From: Rachycentron canadum
Taxonomy: Eukaryota > Chordata > Actinopteri > Carangiformes > Rachycentridae
Length of the DNA: 64,000 nt
Direction: 5' to 3'
Assembly: GCA_038496675.1 (NCBI GenBank)
Contig: CM076653.1
Location: forward strand, 10,213,210 to 10,277,209
The notes beneath the pieces are model-generated. The model was not told the origin of the DNA. It saw only the letters and a list, made by a program, of their open reading frames with translations, and did not search any database. Made by a program: the position numbers and the translations under genes. Each line of letters starts with the position of its first letter. Positions within the stretch are counted from its first letter, which is position 1. Below are positions 29,501-39,446 of this stretch, one piece after another.

Positions 29501-32500
29501 TTTTTTTCATATCGTGCAGTTGTTGAAAGTAGCAAGAGTGAATAAAACTCAACCTCATATTGAATGTATTGTGTATTCAGAGGTCTATATTGCAGTAATG
29601 GAAAAGTATATATAGGACAGGCAGGTTTATTTGTATAGCAAATTATCGTACAAAAAAGTTATTCAATGAGCTTGACAGAAATAAAAGAAGCATAAAAATA
29701 GCAGTAAAAGCAGCATATTAAGAGAACAATATAAAAAAAGATTATATGATTAAAGAGCAACATTAAAAGGTTAAATGAATGCAGTGGAGAACAGTGCAGT
29801 TTTTATCTTCTTCTTAAAACCAGTAAAGGTTTGGACTGATTTGATTTGATCTCCGTTGGGAGCTGGTTCCAGCAGTGATCAGCACAGTGGCTGAAAGACA
29901 TTTCATCCTGTTTAGATTTAATTCTAGGCACCGACTAACTGACAAGCTCCTGCTCATATACCTTGAATATATTTATTAGATTTCATAGAATGGATTTAAA
30001 TGCGACGTCTTGGCTTTAGCTGCCGTGGCTGTACCTGCTACATGATTGTAGTTTATAAAGGTGGCCTCATGTTTCATTTTCTCTGCACCTCGTTGTCAGA
30101 TGTGACAGATTGTCTGTGAACTTGTCGCCCTCCAGCTGGTGTACCACAGTCTGCAGCTGGTGGCGTTCGCGGTCCTGGCCATCCTCATCATGCGCCTGAA
30201 GCTCTTCCTGACCCCCCACATGTGCATCATGGCCTCACTCATCTGCTCCAAGCAGGTCGGTCTCTCGCCCAGAGTTGAGTGATTCCACACTTTTAAAAAC
30301 ACAGATATCAGAGAGTGTTTGGTCTGTCAGGTGTGTAGAGCACAGACTCTGCTCTTCAGTGACGCTCTCTCTGGTCGTCATGTCAGTTGTTCGGCTGGAT
30401 CGGGGAAAAGTTTAAGCACCAGATCGTGGTGTTCGCCGTCATGTCCGTCATGGCTATACAGGGCGTGGCCAACCTGCAGGCCCAGTGGGCGATCATCGGA
30501 GAGTTCAGCAACCTGCCGCAGGAGGAGCTGCTGGACTGGATCCAGGACAACACCCGTCCTGGTAAGTGAAGTCGCCTGCTGTCATGGCAACAGTGAAAAT
30601 AGTGGTCCTGATTTGTCTGCTCGGGATAATGAGTTGAATAAAATCTCAGGAACTCTTGAATTGGGAATCACATTTCTTCCGTGTCCATATGTACAAATGC
30701 ATGAGATGCACTAGGTAACGCATTTAAAGTTATAGAAAACACTGAAATAATGACTGAAACGGTCTGAACAGCGCTGAGATCCACAAAGCTCCAGCAGCAG
30801 CTGAGGCGCCGCCTCCTGAACAGGTTACAGCTCAGCTTGTTTTGGGTCAAGTTTAAATTTGCTCTGAACTCAAATCTCCTGTTCTGTGTCACTCAGAATG
30901 AGCTCACAGGAGGTTTCATGGTGAAAAATCCTGTCCAGCACCTCACAGATGCCAAGAAGTCACTTCCTGTCAACACCAACTAATGACCGGGGGGTCTGGG
31001 AGTCTGAACGAGGAAATGAGGGCAAAAAAACATAAGAGCAGTTTACAGCAACTGGTGGCTTTTCCTTTTTAACAATTTTAGACTACAAGAGAAATTCTGG
31101 GTCAAGTTGCACTGAAGTCTATGGGAAAATTATCACTTGATTCATTACCTCAGTAAACATTTTCCTAATGAGTTTATGGTCTCAGTCTCCTCAGCTTCAC
31201 CTTCTCCTCCAAAAAAAAAAAAAAAAAAAAAACAAGATGGCAACAGTCAAATTACAAACTGGAGGTTTTAAAACAGCACCTCACAAACCAGCAGGTGGCG
31301 TCACAGTGGGTTGACACTTGGTCCACAGCTCAGACCGTGATTTGCCAGTTAGTGACCTTGGTTGTACATAACATGGACTTATTTAATGGATGGGTGCTGG
31401 CAGGCTCCGTTTTCATCTTTACATCTTTAAACTCCAGTGTAAATGAATCTCCTAAATCCTTTTATCTGCCCTCTCTCTTTTTCATTAGCGGAGATAAAGA
31501 CATAGATGTGGGGCTTCTCGTTGTAGCCAACTGCGTCTCATTGAAATCCGGTGCTGTTAAAAACTTCAACCACGTTTTTGACCAAGAGGTGTTGGACCTG
31601 TTTCTTTTTGTTTTTCTGCGGTGCAGACTCTGTGTTTGCCGGAGCGATGCCCACCATGGCCAGCGTGAAGCTGTCGACAGGTCGGCCCATCGTCAACCAT
31701 CCCCACTATGAGGACGCCGGTCTGAGGTCGGTGGAGCTCAGTGGATTAAATCTTCAAATCCAACCAAGTTGTTAAGAATAATCACTGCGTTATCACAGAT
31801 TATAATTATTATTAAAACTTTCGAGTGTGATCTGTGGGGTAATTGCACCATGTACAAACGAAGTCAGTTCTTTCCACTATCAGGAAAATCGAGCCTCACC
31901 TGACTCAGTTCTCCACCCAGATCCTGGTCCAGGCCTTGGTTATCGCTCATCCTGACTGGCAGGTTTTCCTTCGAAACCCTTGCAGATGGTCCTGTCTGGT
32001 CTTTAATCAGCCCAAAAGACTCAAATGTTACTCCTCTACCCATGGTCACAGGAATCAATTTCAAGTCACGAACGCTGCCTTCAGAGTGACTCCTGGGTCC
32101 GTACCTACTTGAACTCAGTCATTCAGCCCTGTGCTCTTTTTTTGGCCACTTTGTTACTCCAGTGAACGTCATCTGGCATCACCATCCCTGCAAACAAGAC
32201 AATCTCGGTCCAGACTGTTGGTCTGTGGTTCCCAGATGGTGGAACAAGCTCCCGAATCCTATCAGAGCAGGGACGTCCCTCTCTCCATGGTTTCCTGAGC
32301 TTGATTCAGTGTAGGTCGACGAGTAGCCAAGCGAGATGGTCTTCCTGGCTGATTGAAGACCTGGATCATCTGTAAGGGTTTCACTGTGCACAAAGGAAGG
32401 CCTTCAAGGTGAGAGAGAACCAAGTCCTGGACCAGGAGCTGGGTGGAGGATTGAGTCAGGTAAGGCCTGATTTTCCTGCTGTTATATCAAACAAAGCGAC

Positions 32501-33247
32501 ATGGGACAAAGATGTTTCTTAGGGACGAAGAGGTGATTTTGATATTGATATTGTGGTGAAGAGACTGATCTTAGAGGTTCAGTTGAAGTGGCCTCTCTGT
32601 CAGACAGATCCACGTAGTGACAGTGGTGTCACTAAACTTCAGGTTTAGCTGGATGTCCTCGGCGTAGTGGTGATAAGAGAAACCATTGGACCCAAGGAGG
32701 TTGTGTATATTGCGAAGGAGGGGTCCCAGAAGAGGCCCCCCAATGGAGAGGGAGTGGGCAAGGGGTATTTGCCCTAATACTGACCCCAAGGGCATCGTGA
32801 CGTTGCTCTGCTGTGTTGCCTGCAGGGAGAGAACCAAGCTGGTCTACTCCATGTACAGCCGCATGTCTGGAGAAACGGTGAAGAGGAACCTGATGAAGCT
32901 GGGAGTGGATTTCTTCGTCCTGGAGGATTCCTGGTGCACCAGGCGAACCAGGTACCACCCCCACCACCACCCCCTTACTGAAGAGTTCACATTGTTGACT
33001 GTGCTGTGTTGATGTGCTTCCTCCTCTTTTTCTCATTTATCTTTTTTTTACCCCCTTCCACCTCTCCTCGCCCAGGCCCGGGTGCAGCATGCCAGAGATC
33101 TGGGACGTCGAGGATCCCCAAGACGTTGGTAAAATCCCCCTCTGTACCCACATGTCCAGGAACTCGCGCCCCCACTTCACCACAGTCTTTTCCAATGACA
33201 TCTACAAAGTTCTCAAAGTCCCCAAAGCCACCAAAGATCTCAGATAA
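5514..33247 (+). CDS. dpy19l1: DPY19-family C-mannosyltransferase (22 coding exons)
   Basis: DPY19 proteins are multipass ER enzymes that move mannose from dolichol-phosphate-mannose onto the first Trp of W-x-x-W/C motifs, as in thrombospondin repeats. Coding exons: 5514-5736, 6176-6200, 6289-6376, 8431-8568, 9526-9646, 13099-13192, 13452-13509, 15027-15118, 16667-16766, 19072-19149, 21593-21679, 21893-21952, 22630-22710, 24124-24225, 24690-24761, 26801-26880, 27664-27688, 30136-30255, 30387-30561, 31627-31726, 32826-32951, 33076-33247. All introns are GT-AG, phases agree, and the joined frame is 738 codons plus stop. The start lies in ACCATGG, a strong Kozak context. The first membrane segment is at about residues 65-82. 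It is followed by the luminal loop HLSQLFENDRHF, whose Glu91 matches the acidic residue thought catalytic in worm DPY-19. Further family blocks are MWTPPLRESF, MLPWQFAQFVLLTQ, MLFGNSML-like FVLMFGNSMLLTS, CAAEFDFME, RLKLFLTPHMC, GEFSNLPQEEL, NHPHYEDAGLR and CSMPEIWDVEDP. The sequence fits DPY19L1 better than L3 or L4 from memory; a fish-specific dpy19l1-like copy is possible. Exons 10 and 17 have weak donors. Confidence 0.95.
14000..15026. other. dpy19l1 intron 7, no element recognised
   Basis: Apart from an A-tract (14322-14340) I see no gene, RNA or clear repeat in this intron. The other large dpy19l1 introns (6377-8430, 9647-13098, 16767-19071, 19150-21592, 24762-26800) are likewise noncoding, with the repeats listed separately. 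Confidence 0.6.
15566..15740 (-). mobile_element. tRNA-derived SINE-like element in dpy19l1 intron 8
   Basis: Read on the minus strand, the element starts with a tRNA-like GTTGGCTGAGTGGTTGGAGC (a Pol III A-box-like stretch). It runs through a pyrimidine-rich body and ends with GATAAAGGCTTGAAAATGGC before an A-rich tail. The same head and tail design occurs on the + strand at 29088-29248. This is the layout of teleost tRNA-derived SINEs ending in ...AATAAAGGCAAAA... . It is too diverged to be an active tRNA gene. Confidence 0.65.
20290..20450 (+). repeat. Teleost interspersed repeat, family B
   Basis: The run CTAGGTTCTATATTAATAC, then GTGAAAGTATCAAA and GCTCACAGCCTGT, is shared with 26960-27060 in the same gene. 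A fragment also occurs near 38480-38530. The shared blocks keep order and spacing, so this is a dispersed repeat. A related stretch at about 20680-20705 (AGCCAGTCAGAAGA) matches one arm of the palindrome at 27397-27439. Confidence 0.65.
22566..22592. repeat. (GT)n microsatellite before dpy19l1 exon 13
   Basis: A short GT array ends about 38 bp upstream of the exon 13 acceptor (exon starts at 22630). Length variation here would lie close to the branch-point region. Confidence 0.85.
23590..23880 (+). repeat. Teleost interspersed repeat, family A (longest copy)
   Basis: This copy begins with CCTCCAGTTTGTAATTTG and continues through CAATACAATCTGACTC to AGTCGCCCCCTGATGGTCATT. The first block also occurs at 50880-50900 in the nt5c3a intron and inverted at 31240-31265. 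The later blocks match the copies at 1340-1530 and 27160-27360. Together they define a family of at least 250 bp. Confidence 0.75.
25160..25290 (+). repeat. Interspersed repeat with GGGCTGCACAATTAATCGA head
   Basis: The segment starts GGGCTGCACAATTAATCG and contains CAATATCCAAATTGCAA and GGATAAAGGTAAAATATGT. A second diverged copy at 29340-29440 carries GCAATATCCAAGTTGAAGGA and GATAAAGGTCAAATGTGT. This head is typical of short vertebrate nonautonomous DNA elements, but I cannot name the family. Confidence 0.6.
26935..27450 (+). repeat. Composite of interspersed repeats B and A with a terminal palindrome
   Basis: Family B sequence (26940-27100) runs directly into family A sequence (27160-27360), followed by a perfect palindrome at 27397-27439. 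The adjacent order suggests that A and B may be parts of one larger element here. The block lies in dpy19l1 intron 16. Confidence 0.65.
27397..27439. repeat. Perfect 17-bp inverted repeat
   Basis: The arms are 27397-27413 (AGCCAATCAGAAGAGAG) and 27423-27439, its exact reverse complement, separated by 9 nt. The hairpin would be stable in single-stranded DNA or RNA. It sits at the end of an interspersed repeat, so it is more likely an element terminus than a host RNA gene. Confidence 0.85.
29088..29248 (+). mobile_element. tRNA-derived SINE-like element in dpy19l1 intron 17
   Basis: The head GATGGCCGAGTGGGTGG resembles a Pol III A box and CTGGTTCAATTCAG resembles a B box. The body is pyrimidine-rich, and the 3' end reads TATTAAATAATAAAGGCAC before an A-rich tail. 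The tRNA half does not fold as a complete tRNA, so I call it a SINE and not a tRNA gene. Confidence 0.7.
31085..31270 (-). repeat. Teleost interspersed repeat, family A, inverted copy
   Basis: The reverse complement of 31085-31180 carries TTAGGAAAATGTTTACTGAG and CCCATAGACTTCAGTGC, matching the + strand copy at 27165-27240. The reverse complement of 31240-31265 carries CCTCCAGTTTGTAATTTG as in 23630. An A-tract at 31211-31232 interrupts it. It lies in dpy19l1 intron 19. Confidence 0.65.
31870..32350 (+). mobile_element. LINE reverse-transcriptase 3' remnant, + strand
   Basis: Conceptual translation across several frames gives phrases typical of the C-terminal part of jockey/L2/Rex-like non-LTR retrotransposon ORF2. 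They are HLTQFSTQILVQALV at about 31895, LVFNQPKR at about 32002 and WNKLPNPIRAGTSLSP at about 32239. The phrases lie in different frames with stops between them, so the element is dead. It lies in intron 20 of dpy19l1, upstream of an inverted partner fragment. Confidence 0.7.
32410..32795 (-). mobile_element. LINE reverse-transcriptase core remnant, - strand
   Basis: On the minus strand an open stretch encodes PLGSVLGQIPL, then NGFSYHHYAEDIQLNLKF. This matches the LINE RT block PxGSVLGPLLF...FSYHHYADDTQL, with the catalytic YADD changed to YAED. At 32410-32482 is a segment that is the reverse complement of 31870-31940, so part of the element is present twice in opposite orientation. The RT similarity ends about 30 bp before dpy19l1 exon 21 (32826). 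Confidence 0.75.
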
Positions 33248-35000
33248 CACAGTTGGATGGACCGGTCCAGCACCAAACTTCTTCTTTCCACCACGTCTTT
33301 TCTATATTCTTTTTTTTTTTTTTTTTTTTTTTTTTTTCCGGTCAGTCACTGCCGTTGCTGCTTTTTACCTCCCAAAACTCAACCCCTCTGACCGTCCCCC
33401 GTCTCTATCCCGGTGCTTTGATTCACTGAGTGGTGAACAGGTTGGATATGCCAAAACAACCTGCCATGGGTCTCAGTGAACCTCATGGCTCTCAGTGTTT
33501 CCCTGCTCCCCAGATTTTTGCCAATCATCCTTCTTGCCGCGTCTTAGTCGTGCAGCGGCGTTCCCATCATGCTCCAGCCGGTGCCCAAGTGAAAGCCAAA
33601 AGGTGTTGTAGCTCTTTGTTAAGCTTGTTACATTAGTTCTGTTACGCACTTCCTTTAAGAGAAGCTGTAAAGAGTAAATTTTTGTCTGGCAGGACCAATC
33701 GATGATGTCCACATACTGTGAAGCAATACCCTTTGCAAACTCTTGTTATGCACAGTGTTGATCTGTGAAAAAAAAAATCAGATTGTTTTTTTTTGTTTGT
33801 TTTTTTTTTAAATATAATTTATTTGTGTGAATATTTTTACGGGGAGACATTTCCTTTTGATGCCAACAGTGTTTTATGAGTCACAGAGGAAAATTCTGCT
33901 CACGTATTTGGAAGCTTTTAAAATCTTTTTAAATACATATCACAGCATCTGTGTCCAGATCAAAACCACTCGAGAATATTTTTAGCAAACTTTTCTTTGT
34001 TTAATTCAGCTCCAAACTGGCAGAAGAGTCTTTTTTTATGGCCAAACATAGTAAAAAAAAAAAAAAAAAAAAGTGGTTTAACCTAACTGTCCCCTGTTAC
34101 GTCACTTTTGTAAATACCCAAACAGCTGTTTTGTACAATGCCGACGTGCAGCCTTTAAACGGTTCTTTGTGTGTCTTCAGTTATTGTCTATTGCCAAAGG
34201 AAGTCTTGTGATCACTGTAGCATCGGTTTGTGGGTTCAAACTACTTGTAGCAGTGAATTCGATGTGATCGGTAGCAGGTTTTGGTTGGTTCCGTGATTGG
34301 TGTGGGCCACAGTGACGATTGGAGAGTTAGCTGAGCCACCAGGTGGGGGTGTTAGCATGATGTCAAGATCCCAAAGTGGTTCTTCAAACGCCCTTTGAAT
34401 CCGAACCTCCACCCAGACACCTTTACTCCAACATGGCAACAAGCTTGAGTCACACAGTCATTGGTCACTTCTCATCAAATGTCCCATGAGTTTATAAAAA
34501 AAAAAAAAAAAAAATTGCTTTAATGGCTTTAGTGTTTTATGTTTGTTTGTAAGAGGTTGAAATCATTTTGGCCAACGCGCCTCGATCAATGAGTTCACCG
34601 ATTGGGCATCAGAATGAGAGGAAAGAACAAATGAGATTATTGAGAGAGACACTTTTTGAACAAACACACTATTCACAAACAGCTGCACAAATCACACAGC
34701 TCGCCTTTGATCTCCTGTGTGTCGTGCACTTGACTTCAGAGCTGTTACGTTTATGTGCGTCTGGTGCGATGGGGATCTGACCGAGGGATCTTGAGAGTCA
34801 GTTGCCCCGTTTTTAAAGGAGTGGGGCTGTTGTCACTCTTCCTCAAACACTTTGACGTAAGTAGTTTGTTCCTGTTGCAGGCGTAGGCGTGGTTCAGATG
34901 TCTTTTATAATATTTTGTCTATTTTGTCTGTATTTAAAAAAAAAAAAAAAAAAAAAAAATTAAATATTTGCCATCAGCAGCCGAGTTTCTATTCATTTGT
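33248..35000 (+). other. dpy19l1: Probable dpy19l1 3' UTR and intergenic sequence
   Basis: No further exon is visible after the stop codon at 33245-33247. The stretch holds homopolymers (T-tract 33310-33338, A-tracts 34052-34071 and 34497-34514). A variant poly(A) signal ATTAAA lies at 34959-34964, following an A-tract. No canonical AATAAA was seen between the stop and 35000, so the transcript end is uncertain. Confidence 0.4.
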
Positions 35001-36549
35001 AACAGAACAGCCACGAAACTTTACACGTCTTTGATTTGTGCTTTGATTTTAAGATCAAAGTGAAGGCAGAGTTTGAATATAGGTGATGGGCCGACCCATG
35101 AGAACCAGGTATGTATTAATGTTGGTATAACTACTCGGTGCTCATGGGTATTCAATGGGCAATGTGGTAATATTCTCACATCAAGGACCACAGTGGAAGT
35201 TGGACTTGGATTTATGGTCTCTCTCTCTCTCTCTCTTTCTCTATCAAAGTCAATCATAAGCTGTTGCTCTAATGAGTTTGATTACATATAACTCCATCAG
35301 ACAGTTTTAAAGATAATCCAGGACAGAACCATACACCTCCACCTCACACAGGGTCAGGTGCTCCTGTCCTCTGGGGATGACCACGTTGACGTAGCGGCCG
35401 TTCACTCCTGCGCGGTAGAATTCAACTACAGCACTCGCCGGGATGTTTGTGATCACAGTGCACGTCAAAGTAGAAAGAGAAGAAACAACTTTTTTAACTT
35501 GAAAAAGTTGAGCCGACGGCGGAGTCATTCATTTTCACCGTGTTAACCCTAACCCTTGAGTCGAAGGCATCTGGATGTGTTTTTAGGTTGTGGAATACAT
35601 TTCACCTCGTCCCAGGTATTTAAACTCTCGTGGGGTTGTCACCTTGGAGGTGGTCCTCAGGGTCATTGACCCACACTGCCATCATGTGAGTCGTTAGGGT
35701 CACGTGACTCATTTATAAGTTTTAAGAAGTGAAGTCCTTCGGATGAGAGACTTCTGGAGTTTCATCCTCCAGATGAAAAGACGTCCAGTTGCTTTAAACT
35801 GACCTGGATGACTGAGAACCTACAGACATATGTTCATTTTCACCATTGATCTACCTGATAAAACACAACCTGAGCGTTTGTTTAGGTTTCATTGTTGCTG
35901 TAGTGAGACAATTTCTGTCAATTTCCTAATATAGAGCTAGACTGATTTATCACCTTTATCACCGTAATGGCTGAACAACCAACCAAACAATCTGATGTAC
36001 TGTTGAGATTCGAGATGTGAATCTGCGTCACCATTTTTTCGGTCGACAACCTCAACAGAAAACACTTTGTGGGTTTTGTGCAGCTCCGGTCTCCACCATG
36101 GATTGTAGATATAATCCGTGCGAGAGCACGATGATTCCCATCGATGGCATTGCATTCAACGCCAAATCCAAACTGATGCCTGTGTTGCTTTTCCTTGGAG
36201 CGCCAGGTTCTCTCCTGGAAAAAACGACGAGGGCTTTGTTTTCATCACATTGAGGTCAGGAACAAAAACTGTGGATTTTCTTAAATATGTAACAATCACC
36301 AGTCATGGAGGCTCCAAGCACAGACGCTTTCTAAATGTTAGCACACTGTGTGTGTGGCGCATGCAAAAGTTTGGGCTGAAGGATCGTTCACGTACGTTGG
36401 ATGTTGAAATGCCAGTGCAAAGAGGAAGAAGAATGTCAACTCTGTTGTAGAAAATCCTACAAATAAGATGCGTCAAAGGCAGTTTTAGAGTTAAAATGCA
36501 GACTGTAACAACGCAAACCCCCGAACAAAAACGAGACAAGCATGTCTTT

Positions 36550-36781
36550 ACATGTTACTGCTCCATTATCCTTTACTTACTCTTATACTAACTTAATAGC
36601 ATGTGCAAAACTTTGAGTCCCCCTCTGCTTGTAAAGTAGAACCTCATTAAATTATCACAGGTCAATTAAATCCTAACAATTTAATGAGGTTCTGGGGCTT
36701 TACAAGTGGAGGGGGGCTCACACTTTTGCAGATGTTATTAAATTACTATTAAGAGTAAAAGATAATGAACCTGTAACATGT
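36550..36781. mobile_element. Foldback (MITE-like) element with 104-bp arms
   Basis: Arm 36550-36653 and arm 36678-36781 are imperfect reverse complements of equal length (104 nt), separated by a 24-nt spacer. Exactly matching blocks include AACCTCATTAAATT/AATTTAATGAGGTT, CTTGTAAAG/CTTTACAAG and ACATGTTAC/GTAACATGT. No open frame lies inside. The structure is that of a nonautonomous foldback DNA element or a stalled hairpin. It sits in an intron of the lectin pseudogene, between the 36.9-kb and 36.2-kb exon remnants. Confidence 0.8.
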
Positions 36782-37651
36782 TAAGAAACGCTTGTGTTTT
36801 ATATGAAGAGAGGCTCAAACCTTTGCAAGCACCTGCAGCCACTAATAATCTGAGAGTCCCGTTCATTTTATCTGTACGAGGAGATATGGCTCAAATCCTC
36901 ACCGGTTGGGGCGCGTTACCCATAAACCTCCACTTCGCAGAGCGTTAGAGTCGTTTCTGTCCTTCCACTCTCCTGGTGAAAGTCAGAGTGTGTGAGCTTC
37001 CTGCAGGGATTTCAGAGATCGTACCAGCCCTTTAAAAAAAAAAAAATGATGATGGTTAATGAAGGAGCTGACTGGACCTGAAGGTTTGACTCCTCAGACT
37101 GTGACTGTGAAATCCTGAGCAGATCATGAATGAGTAATGTCTCCTGTGCTTCAGCCTTAAGCCATCGCCCCCGGCCCAGAGGGAAAAGAGGGTGATGAAT
37201 ATTGAACGGTGCTGTTAAATATAACTATTAACATGCGCTCGCTGGGTTTGCAGCCCCGTTGTCCTGCAGTGAGTTGCCAATGTGAATCTCTGCCCCGTTG
37301 ATTCTTTCAGCACAGCAGTCTCCTCTGTTGGTGATGATGACCGAGGCTCCAGCAGGTCCACGCTCCACCAGGGACTGGCCTGTGTTATCGTCTGGGACCA
37401 GAAACCAGCTGGGAATCTAGAGTCACGGTTTCCATCAGTGGCGTAAAAACATCCCTCAACCCCTCAAAGCGGTGTGACTGAGTTGCTTTGCCGCGTAAAG
37501 CCACATTTTCTGACACGGAAGTAGAAATAGGGACAGAAATATTCCCTTTTAAACAGAGCTCACAATATACTGCTGCTAAGCATAAGGGAAATTTACATTT
37601 CATGTCTGTTTATTATAATATGTGTATGACGCAAATTTGCTCATAATATAA

Positions 37652-37922
37652 ACTCACAGGCCACTTTGTTAGGTACAACTTGCTAGTACAGGGTTGGACC
37701 CCCATTTACCTTCAAAACGTCCTTAATTCTTTGCGATATAGAGTCAACAAGCTGCCGGAAACATTCCTCCTCAATTTTTGAGGTTGAGCTCATAAAGGGA
37801 TGGACACGATCAGCAACAATTCTCATGGAGGCCGTGGCATTTAAACAATGCTCAGTTGGTGCTAAGGAGCCTAAAGTGCGCCAAGAAACGATCCCCGCTG
37901 AATCATCGACCCCTTTCTGCAA
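37652..37922 (-). mobile_element. Tc1-like transposase C-terminal remnant
   Basis: The minus strand keeps an open frame of 79 codons ending at 37683. It contains APTEHCLNATASMRIVADRV, then EEECFRQLVDSISQRIKDVL and NGGPTLY, the C-terminal part of fish Tc1/mariner-like transposases. The following GGCCACTTTGTTAGGTAC, on the + strand near 37660, matches the usual end of this family. The N-terminal DNA-binding part and the catalytic Asp residues are absent, so it cannot transpose itself. It is inserted between the signal exon and first domain exon of the lectin pseudogene. Confidence 0.85.
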
Positions 37923-38668
37923 AGGTTATTAATAATATTCAAAATTCAAATCAGACTCGGCCTCAGCCAATTTCACTGAAATTTCCACGACATTAAGAAG
38001 AGCCCCTCCTTCTGCCGCCTGTGCTTGTTTACACTTAAACAGAGTGTGGGATTGGAGCCAGCGCTCCGGGATCAAAGACGAGACATTTAACACAATGGCA
38101 TCGTTGTCTTCACAACCTCGACTGTATGAAGGCAGAAAAATAACCCCCCGTATGTGCGTTTGGAGAAAAACATACCTCATTCAGACAATCTAAGGTCATA
38201 CTCACGATAAGAGCGAGCTGAATACGTCCACAAGAAGAGCAGCAAAAGAAATACTACGTTGTGCTTCGTAGTTTGTGGTTGAGACAAAATAGAGGGAGAA
38301 TTGTTGATGAACTGCAAGTGGCTGATCAACTGATTATCAACGTCAGGAGGAAGAAGATAGAAGAAAGAGACGACGGATCTTTGCTGAAAGGATCTTGAAT
38401 GAAGAAAAGCTGCGAACAATGAGGATTTTTTTTTTTTTCAAAGGAGTAATTAAAGACCAGAAGGAAGTTAAAGGTCCCATGTAGATGTCCATGTCCTCTT
38501 TGATGATTAGTGTAGTTTCAGTTCTAGGTTCTGCTTCAAAATTTATTTATGTTTTACATCTTTTTTTTTTAAAAGTTATTTATATTTGTGAACATAATAT
38601 CGTGCAGGTTTCTCTTCATCTTTTCTTTATTTCAAGAGACACAACTGTGTCTTTAATCTGTAGTAGAC

Positions 38669-38692
38669 GTGTGTGTGTGTGTGTGTGTGTGT
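38669..38692. repeat. (GT)n microsatellite
   Basis: Twelve perfect GT units lie between the lectin pseudogene and the 3' end of the intact lectin gene. Confidence 0.95.
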
Positions 38693-38803
38693 CATGAATA
38701 CACTTTGAATGACACACACGGAACCAGACTTGTGGTATTGTGTATTTCCTCCTGTTGTGCGATACTGTTTAACTGAACGCACATCAATGAACTTTGTATG
38801 AGC

Positions 38804-38809
38804 TTTATT
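38804..38809 (-). other. Poly(A) signal of the fucolectin gene
   Basis: TTTATT on the + strand is AATAAA on the minus strand, about 640 nt after the lectin stop codon at 39447-39449. It is the first canonical signal I noticed downstream and would give a 3' UTR of roughly 660 nt. Confidence 0.5.
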
Positions 38810-39446
38810 TAAAAGACAACATCCCCAATACAGTTGATGATCAGTAAGAAAACAAACTTTAATCACAGTCATCATGGAGTCTCCTCCCATGGATTTTAAC
38901 TAGGTCAGTTCAGGACCTGCGACATATTCAAGACTGACCACAGTGATACAACTGTGGCATCTGACCAGGACTTGTGGTTAATGCATCATGCAACAATAAA
39001 GATTTCACTGTGTGATCTGTTTCAGCTGCAGCATCATGACGGCCATGTTAAACCTTTCTGTTTTTGCTGGACGACAACCCAGAGAATTGGTTATATTTAT
39101 AATTCAAAGTCACTGAACTGTGTCACTGAAGCTTTTACATAATCAATGTGTAATAATAACATACTGAGTGTTGAGTCATCTCATTGCACCACTGGGAGAC
39201 TTATGGGTCTCAAATCGCTGTTTTAAGCACCAAGACAGAAGATCTCATCACTTTATCTCACACTCTGTTTACTTTTCAAAACTGTATTCGTGTCTTTACT
39301 GTAAATATATTTCTGCAGAAAGTAGTGCCCTAAGAAGCCCAGAATGAAGGTGATGCCAGGAGATAATGCTGCTTGAACTGAGATTCAGGTTTCAATGAAC
39401 ATAAAGCGTTTACTGCTGAGTGCATTTCGAGCTGAAACGCTCAGAC

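Larger units (their letters stand above)
35307..38277 (-). pseudogene. Degenerate tandem copy of a two-domain fucolectin gene
   Basis: Five segments repeat the exon order of the intact lectin gene next to it: signal exon 38206-38270, domain 1 N-part 37243-37509, domain 1 C-part 36903-37022, domain 2 N-part about 36008-36214, domain 2 C-part 35307-35463. The copy is broken in many places. The acceptor before the signal exon is CCAC instead of CCAG. The two start codons (ATGATG in the intact gene) read ACTACG. The 37.5-kb exon changes frame at least twice, and its donor has GC where the partner has GT. The 36.9-kb exon has lost the block between VEG and TLTLCEVEVYG. The 36.2-kb exon has an in-frame TGA, a frameshift and an internal deletion. 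The last exon has AC in place of the AG acceptor. The hydrophobic signal core (VVFLLLLFLW) and CEVEVYG remain readable. I see no promoter like that of the intact copy. Confidence 0.9.

Noticed and set aside
33006..33479. A 157-codon + strand frame overlapping the last dpy19l1 exon
   Set aside because: It is an off-frame shadow of exon 22 plus T-rich 3' UTR; the PGCSMPEIWDVEDP frame is the conserved one.
35307..35528. The 73-codon minus-strand frame ending CEVEVYGSVLDYL as a stand-alone lectin gene
   Set aside because: Only the exon part from 35463 down is lectin-like. Its acceptor is AC instead of AG, and all upstream exon remnants are broken, so it is treated as part of the pseudogene.
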